From: Poronia punctata
Lineage: Eukaryota; Ascomycota; Sordariomycetes; Xylariales; Xylariaceae
Reading direction: 5' to 3'
Assembly: GCA_022579005.1 (NCBI GenBank)
Contig: MU401761.1
Coordinates: 1 to 38,319, forward strand
DNA length: 38,319 nucleotides
A program made the translations under genes and the position numbers. Within the stretch, counting starts at the first letter, position 1; every line of letters starts with the position of its first letter. Shown piece after piece: positions 22,159 through 32,230 of the stretch. The notes beneath the pieces are model-generated. The model was not told the origin of the DNA. It saw only the letters and a list, made by a program, of their open reading frames with translations, and made no database searches.

Positions 22159-22720
22159 GGTAGTTAGCTCCTCAATTATTTCACGATAGGCCAGCTGCTT
22201 GTTTCCTTGGGTACAAAATCAAGTGACAAAGAGCGAGCCGACCACATGTAGGATATTGCCGAGTCATCTCTTCGTGAGTCATGCGTAGTTGTATTTTGTC
22301 ATATCAAGTCGTCAAACCACCTCACCGCTATGGATTAAGGCAAGTCCTGTAGCGTAGACTTCTACGGGGGTTACTTTGCTGACCAACCCATCTATCCCTA
22401 TCCATTTCCGCAAAACAAAACGCCGTTATGACCGTGACCCGCTCTTCTGAGAGCTGCACACATGCGAAAACACTGCCTCCTAAACAGGACCAGGGGGAAA
22501 AAACAAAGCAAACACATCGCCGCGACGCCACCGTAGCCCATCAGTCGGTCCAATGGGAGGAAACTCCGGGAAGAAGAGAGAACCCAAACTGGAATGAGTC
22601 CGAGCCCCATGCCATGCCAGGAAAAAAAAACAAGTTAAACATATTGTTGGTACAACGGTTTAAATCCTAGATGGAAAAAAAAATCCAGGGATTGTCGTAT
22701 CGTAGGTATGTTGTTTTTCT
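22159..22720. other. Intergenic region between convergent DRG1 and Spo12-type genes
   Basis: About 560 bases of 3' flanks, with A-rich runs near 22620-22685 that suit transcript ends. No gene recognised. Confidence 0.6.
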
Positions 22721-23348
22721 CTATTTCCCTAGTGGAGCAGTACGGTCCGATGACGAGGAAGGTGTGACGGTTCTGGCGCCGAGCACGTTCTCGCTATCAA
22801 ACTTCTTTGCGGACGCCTGGGCGAAGAGAGATTTGGGTTTGGCCCTGTAGATTGTGCGTGTCAAGCAAGGATTAGCTTTGTTCTTTCTTCTGTGGGGAGG
22901 GTGGAAGGAAGGAAAAAACTACTTACTTTCCGGCATGTCGACCCTTGAGGGCAGTCAACTTGGCGGTGCAAGGACTCATGATTCCATCCGAGGGAGAGAC
23001 GTACTGCTGGCTAGCACTAGTATTATTGGGGCCGAGGTCAGCAGAGAGTATCGCCTTGTTTTTCACAATGGTTTTGGTTTTGTTTGTCATGGAGGAAGGA
23101 GCCTGTTTTGCTGTGGTGGTCACGGTCGTGGTACCAAGAAGGCCAGTAGTGGTAGTTGTGGTGGTGGTGGTGGTGGTGGACATTTTTTGGTGGCGGCCGT
23201 ACTTCTCTTCCTCCATTTTGGACTTTAGGACCTGGCGGTGGTATTCCATGCTCTTGACATCGGACTTGGTGGCGCCGGCTCCGGTCTGGTTCTTAAGGCT
23301 GTTGTTGGCATCCTTCTCGGACAAGACGTTGGCGGCGGTGGTAGACAT
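22721..23348 (-). CDS. SPO12: Spo12-family mitotic-exit regulator
   Basis: Small nucleolar/nuclear protein; budding yeast Spo12 acts in the FEAR pathway that releases Cdc14. Two exons, 23348-22927 and 22844-22721, give 181 residues. The ATG at 23348 is the first in frame; the frame is open further upstream but only to a TTG. The family core is YVSPSDGIMSPCTAKLTALK at about residues 116-135, with two Ser-Pro sites of the Cdk type. The second exon adds AKPKSLFAQASAKKF, a continuation found in filamentous fungal members, which supports the intron. A run of 11 threonines (residues 58-68) comes from an ACC trinucleotide tract. The N-terminal half is polar and probably disordered. Assignment rests on the short core motif. 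Confidence 0.82.
23145..23179. repeat. GGT/ACC trinucleotide tract encoding poly-threonine
   Basis: An ACC-rich codon run on the minus strand inside the Spo12-type gene, with ACA and ACT interruptions at its 3' end. It can expand or shrink in whole codons without breaking the frame. Confidence 0.9.
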
Positions 23349-24452
23349 CTTTCTTGGGTTGGACAGGTGTTGTTCCTTGTATGTACGTGGTGCGGGGTTG
23401 GAGGTTGGGTTGTTCGGGAATGCTGGTGGCTCTGGTTGCTTCTTTTTGTACTGAGTGTTTGTTTTTCCGGTAGAGTGTTGCAATTTTTGTTTACAAAGAT
23501 GTTTGTTGTTCCTGTCTATCAAGGGAGGAGAAACAAGGGTGAGGGAAATAAGCTTTCTTTATGCACTCATCAAAACGTCGTTGACCATTATGATGTTTAT
23601 CCACTTCTAGCGCACTTTCTGGCAGACAAAATCTTAAAATGGGACCGTGCGAAAGTCAACAATGCCTGTTGCTACCATAGCAACGGCCCACGGGCATTCG
23701 CATTGAACCGCACCCACTGCCATGTTACTCCAACCTAGCCTATTTGGGCAATTCAGTACAACAGTGTTTTATGTGCAACAGTCATTTACAACTTATCAGA
23801 TCTGGACTACAAGATCAAGATGTAACATTCAATGCTGCCTTCTCAAGTACACGTATATACATAATACCCATCTACATACTCGTACACATACGCACGTACA
23901 GAAAGCCCATGGATACTATCGTATGATAGGGAATAAACAGCTCTCCACAATGCCGATGTCAAGGTTCTATCCAGAATCCAGATCCCCATAATACCCGTTC
24001 CTCTACCAAGAGAGGCATACAAGGTGACGGGGTAGGTAAAGGTTCTTGGGGTCACTCCTGCCAAATCATTCCTGGTCGTCCTCGCAACCATGAAGCATGC
24101 TTGCCAACTCATTCATGCAAAACAAAGGTGACTCATACATCCTTGCAACACAGTAACCTTGCGTAGCATTCCTGGCTTCATTCATGGACTTGAATGCCCC
24201 ATCATCTTGGTATCAAGCTTTGTTTACATACGTAATCATATATGAGAATCACAGCTCAAGCGCAACAATCAGGGCTGGCTAACAAACATTTTTAGCCATG
24301 TGCAACGTTTGAAAGTGGGGTCAGTGGAATGGGTAGACTGGCTATTGTCAAATATTTCCAGATTCTTTATTTTGCTTGGCTATGTAAGTGTGAGATATAT
24401 CGCCAATATACTATACACATTGTAAAACATCCATATTAGACCGTGCTTTCTT
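23349..24452. other. Intergenic region between Spo12-type and acyl-CoA dehydrogenase genes
   Basis: About 1.1 kb holding the Spo12-type promoter and the 3' flank of the dehydrogenase. Pyrimidine- or purine-rich leader sequence lies next to the Spo12 start; AC/GT-rich simple sequence occurs near 23850-23900. No gene recognised. Confidence 0.55.
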
Positions 24453-25996
24453 CTATAACTTGTGCTGGATGTTGGTGCCCGGCTGTAGTCTTTGCAGGCT
24501 GTACTGCTTCAGCAATGCGTCGGTCTTCTCCTTTTGCGCCTGGATTTTTTGTGAAACTTCTTGACCTCTCTTGTTCTCGTTACGACCCATTTGTTGCAGA
24601 TGAACCTCATCTGGTCCATCTGCCAGTCGCAGGGTTCGGGTCTGAGCCCACATGCTGGCAAGGGGTGTGTCCTGGCTTACACCAGCAGCGCCAAAGGCTT
24701 GGACAGCTCGGTCAATGACGGTCAATGCCATCTGTGGAATCAGGACCTTGGCCTCGGCGATCTCCTTGAGGGCTGCCTTGGGGCCTAGCTGATCCATGCG
24801 TACAGCTGCGTTCAGTACGATCAGACGGGCAGCGTCGATTTCGATGCGAGACTTGGCCACCCATTCCAGGATAACACCATGTTCCTTTAGCTGCTTGCCG
24901 AATGGTGTCTTCTTGGGGTCGTTGATTCTCATCAACATCCATTCCAAGGCCCGCTCAGCAGCGCCAATGGCTCGCATGGCGTGGTGGATACGTCCGGGGC
25001 CGAGACGACCCTGGATGATCTCAAAGCCGCGACCCTCTCCTAGGACTAGGTTGCTGGCAGGTACCCGGACGTTGTTGAAGCTGATGTGTCCATGTCCATG
25101 AGGGGCGTCATCGTAACCGTAGACGTTCAGCATGCGGTGGATTGTAATGCCTTTGGTGCCCGCAGGAACGATGATGACGGATTGCTGTTTGTATACATCC
25201 TTGTTGTTAGGGTCAGACTTGCCCATGACAATGTAGACTTTGCATCGCGGGTCGCCTGCGCCGCTGGACCACCATTTCTGAGGGTTGGTTAGCAATTGTC
25301 AGATGGGGCTTCGGGAGATTGACATACTGTTCCGTTGAGAACATATTCGTCGCCCTCTTTGTGCATGCGCAGTTGAATGTTTGTCGCGTCGGACGAGGCA
25401 ACGTCGGGTTCCGTCATCAGAAAGGCCGACCTGATTTCTCCAGCCATCAAGGGCTTGAGCCACTTCTCCTTCTGCGCATCGTTTCCGTACTTGGCAAAAA
25501 CCTCCATGTTACCGGTGTCAGGGGCAGCGCAGTTGGTAGCCTCTGAAGCCGTCCGCGACTTGCCCAACCACTCAGCCATCAAGCCGTATTCCAGGTTTGA
25601 GTAGCCAGGCGACTCCTTGTAGTGGCCCTTGGGCAAGAACATGTTCCAAAGACCCAACTTCTTCGCCTTCGCCTTCAGTTCCTCCAGGATAGGGGGATGG
25701 CTGTTCCATCGGCCGTTGCCCTCGCCGATCTGGGCTTCGTAGACGGGATCCGCTCTGTTTGTGATTGTGTCTGTCAGATACTGCAAGATTGCTACTACCA
25801 ATTATCGCCCGGGAAGGGGTCTATAAAGGCCGCGCTTACGGTATACATTCTTCTTCGACGAATTTGGCAACGATGTCTATGGTTTGCTTTGCTTTGTCGC
25901 TTACGCGATCAGCGACCTAAGATGTCGGTCAGCTTCAGCATGACTCGGTAACGGGGACGGAAGGGCACATACGAGGACGGGGATTCGGGCGGACAT
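24453..25996 (-). CDS. Acyl-CoA dehydrogenase, ACAD10/ACAD11-like
   Basis: FAD enzyme that makes the trans-2,3 double bond in acyl-CoA esters. Four exons: 25996-25973, 25916-25840, 25754-25328 and 25277-24453; 450 residues. The first exon is only 8 codons. N-terminal helical domain, then the beta-domain with [17 protein letters not shown] and [13 protein letters not shown] (joined across intron 3), then the C-terminal helical domain with [40 protein letters not shown] and a charged tail ending QHKL. The fused aminoglycoside-phosphotransferase-like domain of animal ACAD10/11 is absent, as usual in fungi. The C-terminal HKL resembles a weak type-1 peroxisomal signal. Two CCTCGG motifs upstream suggest fatty-acid induction. 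Substrate chain length cannot be told from sequence. Confidence 0.92.
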
Positions 25997-26142
25997 GTTA
26001 TTTCAATTATCTGCCTGAACTTGCTTGAGATTTAGAATTCTATGGTAAATGATACACAGTAGACAGGTTCTAGACAATGTTGAAAGGACCCTTTGCACTT
26101 TAAATCAGAAAGGGACAAATACATGATCGCAAATACAGCCAC

Positions 26143-26148
26143 CCGAGG
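26143..26148 (-). promoter_or_regulatory. CCTCGG motif (FarA/FarB, Ctf1-type fatty-acid response)
   Basis: CCTCGG reading with the acyl-CoA dehydrogenase gene, about 150 bases before its ATG. This hexamer is the known core for the fungal Zn2Cys6 regulators FarA/FarB that switch on fatty-acid use. Confidence 0.5.
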
Positions 26149-26179
26149 CCTAAGGTAATCGGTATTACCGGCACTGTGA

Positions 26180-26185
26180 CCGAGG
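26180..26185 (-). promoter_or_regulatory. Second CCTCGG motif upstream of acyl-CoA dehydrogenase
   Basis: A second exact CCTCGG in the same orientation, 37 bases further from the gene, about 185 bases before the ATG. Two copies this close make chance less likely than one. Confidence 0.5.
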
Positions 26186-26649
26186 TACTGGCGCTACAGC
26201 GGGGTAGCTAACCGGAACAAGCAGTCGTTACAGTGGTGCCTGCCGTACTAAAATCCAACATACGATCTGGGGAAGAGGCCTGAGAACCGGACAGACCGGG
26301 GGAAGCTCCACCAAAACCCCCAATGAGGGTCCCAAATTGGGGTACTTCCCGCTTGTGCAGCATGCCCAGCAGCTACCCCTATCTGCGAAACGCTGTTAAA
26401 TGCATGACCCGCTTATCTTTCCCAGTATCAAAGTATATCATCTTATCAAATCCACGCTAATGATTTCAACCTGCAGCCTCAACCTTCAGCCTTGTTGATA
26501 TCATACAATGCAATAGGTAATTCATTGAATGCCTAATTTATCTCCCAAAACTTGATCTTTTCACCGTCACTCTTACTCGATTCCCCGGACAGCGATTGAA
26601 ACCACGATATACCGAACAGTTTTTCGTTGATCTTATAAACGTCCTCCAA

Positions 26650-28153
26650 ATGTCCGACGAAACAGCGCTTGTACCGGCGCAATCAGGCGAGGTCGCCGCG
26701 CCAGCGCCAAAGAAAGTTAAGAAGATCATCAGAAAGAAACGACCCGCGCGCCCGCAAGTCGACTCCGACTTCATAACGGGGGAGCCGCCACCACAGACAG
26801 GTACCATATTTAACATATGGTATAACAAGTGGTCTGGAGGTGATAGGGAGGACAAGTATCTTGCCAAAACTGCTGCGAAGGGGCGCTGCAACATACAAAA
26901 GGACAGCGGATACACCCGGGCAGATAAAGTGACTGGTTCATATTTCTGCCTATTCTTTGCAGTAAGTCGTACTATCCTTATTCCCACTACTAGGGGTCAT
27001 CAGCAGTTTAGTCTGGTAGGATCTGTGACGATGTAACTAGGCTGACTTCAACTTGTGTCATATGCTGATTACTATATTCTACAGAGAGGTATCTGTCCCA
27101 AAGGCCAAGATTGCGAATATCTACATCGGTTGCCGGGAATCCACGACCTGTTTAATCCAAACGTCGATTGCTTCGGCCGAGACAAACATTCCGATTACAG
27201 AGATGACATGGGCGGCGTCGGCTCTTTCTTACGGACGAATCGCACAATATATGTCGGGCGTATACATGTCACCGATGACATAGGTGTGTCATCGCTGTAC
27301 CTAATAGGGCCCCTGCCATTGTGATGCTAACGAGGTGCAGAGGAAATTGTGAGCCGGCACTTTGCGGAATGGGGACAGATCGAGCGCATTCGTGTACTGA
27401 ATTCCAGGGGCGTAGCCTTGTAGGTTTTCCAGCGTTGCCTTCTACCTGTTTGGATCTTGGATGGAATAAGTGCTGACTCGTACCATCATAGTATCACATA
27501 CACAAACGAGGCCAACGCGCAATTTGCTAAAGAGGCTATGGCGCATCAGTCTCTCGACCACAATGAGTGAGTAACTTCCCTCCTTACTGGTTTTTAATGT
27601 CATGGCCTTTGTCGCACTCCAAATTCCATCTTGAATTACCGAATCGACCTAAATAAATGAACTTGTTAGGATCCTCAACGTACGATGGGCAACAGCCGAC
27701 CCCAATCCAATGGCGCAAGCGAGAGAAGCGAGGAGAATTGAAGAACAAGCCGCTGAAGCGATCCGGAGAGCATTGCCAGCAGAATTCGTGGCTGAGATCG
27801 AAGGTCGAGACCCGGAAGCCAGGAAACGAAGAAAGATTGAGAGTAGCTTTGGTCTAGAAGGGTATGAAGCTCCGGACGATATTTACTTTGCTCGAGGAGC
27901 ACAGGCGGTCAACCCTGTTGGAAGACAAGGTTATCAATTGGAACATGAGCAGCGGTTAATGCTTGAAGGTGGTGAAAGCAGTAATGCAACAGGGCAGTTG
28001 GCACAACAAGAGGAAGCACAGGGCAGTGGCATTCTCTCAAGCAGCACATTGGCAGCGCTGAAGACGGCCAAGGTTACGACGGCACCCAAAGAAAAGGCCG
28101 CGGCAGCATCGGGTCCATTGGTAGACTATGGGAGCGATAGCGATGAAGAATAA
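26650..28153 (+). CDS. CWC2: Pre-mRNA-splicing factor Cwc2 (RBM22-like)
   Basis: Component of the Prp19-associated NTC complex that contacts U6 snRNA in the active spliceosome. Five exons: 26650-26961, 27085-27283, 27341-27419, 27492-27566 and 27670-28153; 382 residues. A basic N-terminus is followed by the Torus/zinc region with FNIWYNKWSGGD, then the CCCH finger CLFFARGICPKGQDCEYLH, whose cysteines come from both sides of intron 1. The RRM follows (TIYVGRIHVTDDIEEIV with RNP2 and GVAFITYTNEANAQF with RNP1). The C-terminus has WATADPNP then an acidic, disordered tail ending YGSDSDEE. The start ATG is the first in frame that gives the family N-terminus. It converges with ureF, 142 bases apart. 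Confidence 0.95.
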
Positions 28154-28295
28154 GAAGGTGTATCTTCTTTGCTGCCGTACATATATGATTACATCTAATA
28201 CCCTCTCGTCGTTTTTTTTCCAGACACAAGTTATTGGCATGTAGACAGGCGACATTAGCAGCAGGTTTCGACAATGAGTATTCTCCCACTCGGAT

Positions 28296-29294
28296 TCAAC
28301 TATTAAAAATCCTAGAATACAGCATCTCATGCCTCCCAATCCACAAATCCATAACAGGAACACTCTGCCCCGCCTCCTCAAAAGGGACGTCCCAATGTTT
28401 CTCCACCAAATCCGCAAGAAGCTCCTGCGTCGCCGCGCTCGCAAGAACCTTTTGCGCCTGATACGGACCAAAGACCCCAGCCCTCACAGCAGCCGAAGCA
28501 AGCGCCTTGGCATGACTGAGGAGGAAAACGTAGGCAGTCTGTCGTAAAGAGAGACCCAGGTTCGCCGAAACGGCGCCGAATAAAGGCGCCAAATGGGCCG
28601 AGACTTGAGATTTACGAAGAAGTGAGGAGAATTCTACAAGTAGTTTGACGCTCGTAGCTTTTTCTTGTCCCTGTGTTGTTGTTGCTATTGTTTGTGGGTG
28701 ACTGAAACTCTTCTCCCATATCGATAGCAATGCCCGACCTTGCGCTATGGATGCGCGACGACCCACGGTGCAGATTATACTTGCGTCTAACACGTCGTCG
28801 AGATCTGATAATGCGGATGGGTCCCGGTGCGCGGCCAATGTGAATGGGAGGGAGGTGCTTGCGTATGAGGAGAGAGAGAGCGGGAGGAAGGAGGAAAATG
28901 TGGGTTTGTAATGATTTGATGTCGTCGTGGTAGAGGAATGGTTGCTGCTTCGTCCGTGGGCTAGGTAGGATTCGAGACCGGAGCTGAATGCGAATGAGCC
29001 CAGTGGTAGGGCCGAGTCGGAGAGTAGGAGGAGATAGTGCTGCGATGAAAGGTCTAATGGCGTTCCTCTTGACGAGGGTGTTGGGGTGATTGGGACTGGA
29101 GTATGAGATGCCGATTCTGATGAAATGTGCCGCTGCCCATGTTGTTGTCGTGGATCGGTGTTGGGATTCGTTGCTCCTTTCTTGGAACTTAATCGCTCCT
29201 TTGCTTCTACTAGTTGCGCTTCTAATCGTGCGATTTCATTCTCAAGCTCGACCTCGACCTCGAGCCCATCCTGGTGATTTAACAATTCACTCAT
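28296..29294 (-). CDS. ureF: Urease accessory protein UreF
   Basis: Part of the UreD/UreF/UreG chaperone that loads nickel into cytosolic urease. Intronless, 332 residues, ATG start. The family signature LLLLSDSALPLGSFAFSSGL lies at residues 88-107. The all-helical body follows, with LLRKSQVSAHLAPLFGAVSA, the QTAYVFLLSHAKALASAAVR helix and the C-terminal DLVEKHWDVPFEEAGQSVPV, where the expected end MDLWIGRHEMLYSRIFNS is present. Bacterial relatives are about 230 residues; the extra length is an N-terminal extension with a predicted coiled coil (residues 10-40) and a Ser/Thr/Pro-rich linker, plus Ser/Thr-rich insertions at about 113-130 and 200-215. The complete C-terminus argues that it is functional. 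Confidence 0.93.
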   Translation of the reverse strand: MSELLNHQDGLEVEVELENEIARLEAQLVEAKERLSSKKGATNPNTDPRQQHGQRHISSESASHTPVPITPTPSSRGTPLDLSSQHYLLLLSDSALPLGSFAFSSGLESYLAHGRSSNHSSTTTTSNHYKPTFSSFLPLSLSSYASTSLPFTLAAHRDPSALSDLDDVLDASIICTVGRRASIAQGRALLSIWEKSFSHPQTIATTTQGQEKATSVKLLVEFSSLLRKSQVSAHLAPLFGAVSANLGLSLRQTAYVFLLSHAKALASAAVRAGVFGPYQAQKVLASAATQELLADLVEKHWDVPFEEAGQSVPVMDLWIGRHEMLYSRIFNS

Positions 29295-29672
29295 CGCAAC
29301 CCCCTCTTAATTAGGTAGCTGATTTACGTATCATGACAAGACAAGGAATTATAATGTGTGTGAAAAAAAAGAGTCAAGATTATGAGGTGTAGGTGGTGGT
29401 TCATTTCAAATAATTGCGCTGATGCTCTCAATTCGACAATAGCCGCCTGGCTGGACCTCGTACCAATTTCCCCACAACGCCGCCAACCTCGATAAAGCTC
29501 GCAAATGCTGAGCTACCTTTACTTGACTAAAACAAATCCAATCCGATCTTGGGGAATCCCGACTCCAGCAAATGCACAAATCTGTCTGTACGCTGACAAT
29601 AACAAGAACCAAATGTCCAGTCATGATATCCTGTCCAAACGCCCCCTCCCCCATCCCGTAAACTCCAACCCC
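29295..29672. other. Short intergenic region between ureF and the Cut12-type gene
   Basis: About 380 bases between two genes on the same strand: 3' flank of the spindle pole body gene and promoter of ureF. Nothing else recognised. Confidence 0.6.
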
Positions 29673-31901
29673 TCACGGTCTCACATTCTCCTTGTTGAGA
29701 TCATGTCCGCCCGCCTTTCCCTTCTCCATCTTTTTCTTCGCGAGCCGGGCCCGGGCCGCAGCTAATCGGTCGGCAGGAAGGGCGCACCGCGAAGTGTTCC
29801 CCGACGTGGTGTTATCAGTCGGTGGGGCTCCGAGCTGCGTGTACCGGTCCTGAACCAGATCGATAGTAGGCGCATCATTGTTGGATGATAGGGTCCGGGT
29901 GGCCCTTGATAATGTTCTCGGTCGGCGAGAGGATCGTTCAGAAGCGCCATGCATGTCGGTCCTATCCTGGATGATAGAAGTTTGCGTATTGGCCCTCTGG
30001 TCGGTCAAGTTCTGGTTATTGCTCGCTGGAGGCTCATCAACGATCCGTGACTGCACGTGCCGACGTACGGCCGTTCCAGATGATTCATTGACTCGATCAG
30101 TGAGTACATCCGTAACAACTCGTCCGGTATTGGCCAAAGGGCGAGACTCTGTCCGCCGAGATGCTCGTCGCGGTGTCTGAGAATCCACATTTTCGGATAT
30201 ATGTCTTTCTTCTCCGTTGGTTGCCTCACGGGGCCGTGTGGTTCTCTCTCTAGCCCTAAGGTCGATGGCTGGAATGTCTGCTGTCCAATCATCCAGCATG
30301 TCCGCGCCATATCCTCTCTCTTGTCGTTTAGTAAGCGGCGTATCGTCAATGTTATCCGTGAGCAGAGAGCGTTGAGTCATGTCCAAGGTCATATCATCCA
30401 TGGAGAGCGCCCGGCCGAGTCGGTTGGTCGGTTGGATCATTTCATATCTCGAGGGCTGGCCAAGGGACGCGATGTTCGACTTTAGGTCGCGGGTTATCGT
30501 GTTCTGTTGTTCCAGGGTCGCGTTGAAGCCGTTGAGTCGGTTCGAGCCGTTAGCAGCTTCGGCGTCCTTGAGCTTCTTCTCCAACTCGGCGATTTTGCCG
30601 TTCTTCCTTTGCAAGACTTCCATAGCTTCGGCCGTTCTTGACTTGGCGTTTCTCTTGAGGGACTCGTATTCCTCTTTCAGATCCCTGATTTCTGCTTCCT
30701 TCAACAGAGTCTCTTCCTTGGCATGACGCAGCTGCTTCTCCAGTCTCGAAACACGTGTCGATTCTGACATTTCGCTGGAAGAGGTCTGTATCTCAAGCTC
30801 TGCCACCCGCTCTCGGGATGTTGCAAGGTTGGACTTTAGCCGTTTGACTTCTTCACGGAGTCGATCCATATCTTTTAGCTCCGATCTTGCTTTTCTGAGC
30901 TCTCGACTGGCACGATCGGATCTGGCGTTGTTGGTAGTAGCATCTTTCAACCGGGCTTCCAGATCCCTGACTCGGTCGCGATACTCGGCGATAAGAGAAT
31001 CTTGTTCTGCCATGTCCTTTGACAATAAGCCATGCTCCTTGTCGCTTCCACGCTGTTTTGCTGCCGCAAGTTTGCTGGACATGTCTGCCATTTTCTTTTC
31101 CAATTCGGCCACTTTGGCCTGTTCGTCCTTGAGTTTTTGGCTCAGTTGGCTTGCTTCGTTGTCCTTCTTGGCAGCAAAGGACTTGGCATTCGCCTTGTAT
31201 TTGACCAGTTGTTCGATATCCAACTTGGCCTCTTCACGGTACCGAGCCCATTCGGCCTTCCAATATTTGCCAGACTCTGAGTGGGGCTCATTAAGATCCA
31301 CGGTCAGGTCGTGCTGGCAGCAGTTATCCTCGTCCTCCCATTCTTCGTCTGTATTGTCCGGCTCTGTTTCTTCCACTGCCGGTTCTCGGGCTCGTGATTT
31401 CGCCGGTCGGGAGTTCTCCAAAGCTTGCTGTAGTGTCGTCTTCCGTCTCCGGCCGTTACGGCTAGAGCTGGCGGAAAGTGGGCTTAAATCGGTATTGGCA
31501 GCTTTGACATCTCGTCCGAAGGAGACGCGTTTTCGGCGGGAAGTACCGGTGCCAGGCGTCAGGAGTATGCTGTTGAGCTTTGCGGGTGATCTGGTGTCGA
31601 TTGGGACCGCGCCCCCGGCGTCTTCCTGGGTATGTGTCGTAGGTCCCTTCTCGCTCGACTTCATTTTCGCAGGGGGGTTTGCTTCCGGCATAGACTCTCC
31701 CCAAATAGCGTTCTTGATGGCGCGTGCGGCAAACACGGGTGCAGGCGTGTCGGGTACATCTAATTGCGTGGTATCATCTGTCATTTGTTAGTCAGCTGGC
31801 GACATGATGATTCTCCAGTGATTAAAATTACCTCCACATTCAGGCGCGTCACGGAGGCCTGTGGCACCTTGGAAGCCCTTCTTAAGAGCCCAGCCAAGCA
31901 T
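29673..31901 (-). CDS. cut12: Spindle pole body-associated protein, Cut12 type
   Basis: Coiled-coil scaffold of the fungal spindle pole body; in fission yeast Cut12 controls mitotic entry through Plo1 and PP1. Two exons, 31901-31832 and 31777-29673, give 724 residues. The first exon encodes MLGWALKKGFQGATGLRD and splices at a perfect CTAAC-CAG site to DDTTQLDVPDTPAPVFAARA, the conserved N-terminal block; an in-frame ATG at 31784 lies inside the intron. RRKRVSF (RVSF at about residues 107-110) is an RVxF-type PP1-docking motif, next to Cdk-like SPAK and LTPGT sites. SGKYWKAEWARYREEAKLD begins the family domain, followed by a long heptad-rich coiled coil to about residue 440. The C-terminal third is Arg/Thr-rich and likely disordered, ending in a basic helix. 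No intron breaks the 2.1 kb second exon. Confidence 0.88.
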
Positions 31902-32230
31902 TGTGCTCGGATCGAAGCAGTACTTGGGGCTAGAATGATTCAAGACCAAATGGTTCAAAAGTGTATAGCCGTGGGTTGTATCAGTGAATGGGAATTGAAG
32001 CCAATTGAAGACAGGTATAGAAGATCGAGCTATCAATTGAAGTATGGTTTCAAGTGAACTTTGGATAAATGTGTGTTTACTTACGTCTTTCTGTTTACTC
32101 TGAAAGATTAGCGTTGCTGGCCGTAAATAGAGGGACGCGCGTCCGAAACAAGGTTAGTGTCCGCAGGGTTCTAGAAACAGTGGGAATACCTATCACTCCT
32201 ACCGTGTAATTACTGTGTAATTACTAAAAG
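31902..32230. other. 5' region of the Cut12-type gene up to the AT-rich block
   Basis: About 330 bases of ordinary composition that must hold the promoter and 5' leader of the spindle pole body gene. The AT-rich block begins directly behind it. Confidence 0.55.

Larger units (their letters stand above)
25997..26649. other. Divergent promoter region of acyl-CoA dehydrogenase and Cwc2
   Basis: About 650 bases between divergent starts. Two CCGAGG hexamers (CCTCGG on the dehydrogenase strand) lie on the dehydrogenase side. Near 26305-26345 there are CCACCAAAA and CCCCCAATG words and a TTGGGG, giving a local inverted arrangement. No gene recognised. Confidence 0.55.

Noticed and set aside
22945..23738. 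Plus-strand frames of 166-169 codons opposite the Spo12-type gene
   Set aside because: Poly-valine/glycine stretches are the antisense of the ACC repeat; the minus strand carries the Spo12 core and correct splice sites.
30829..31791. 320-codon plus-strand frame opposite the Cut12-type gene
   Set aside because: Antisense shadow of a coiled-coil coding region; serine/leucine-rich with no family features, while the minus strand has a conserved product.
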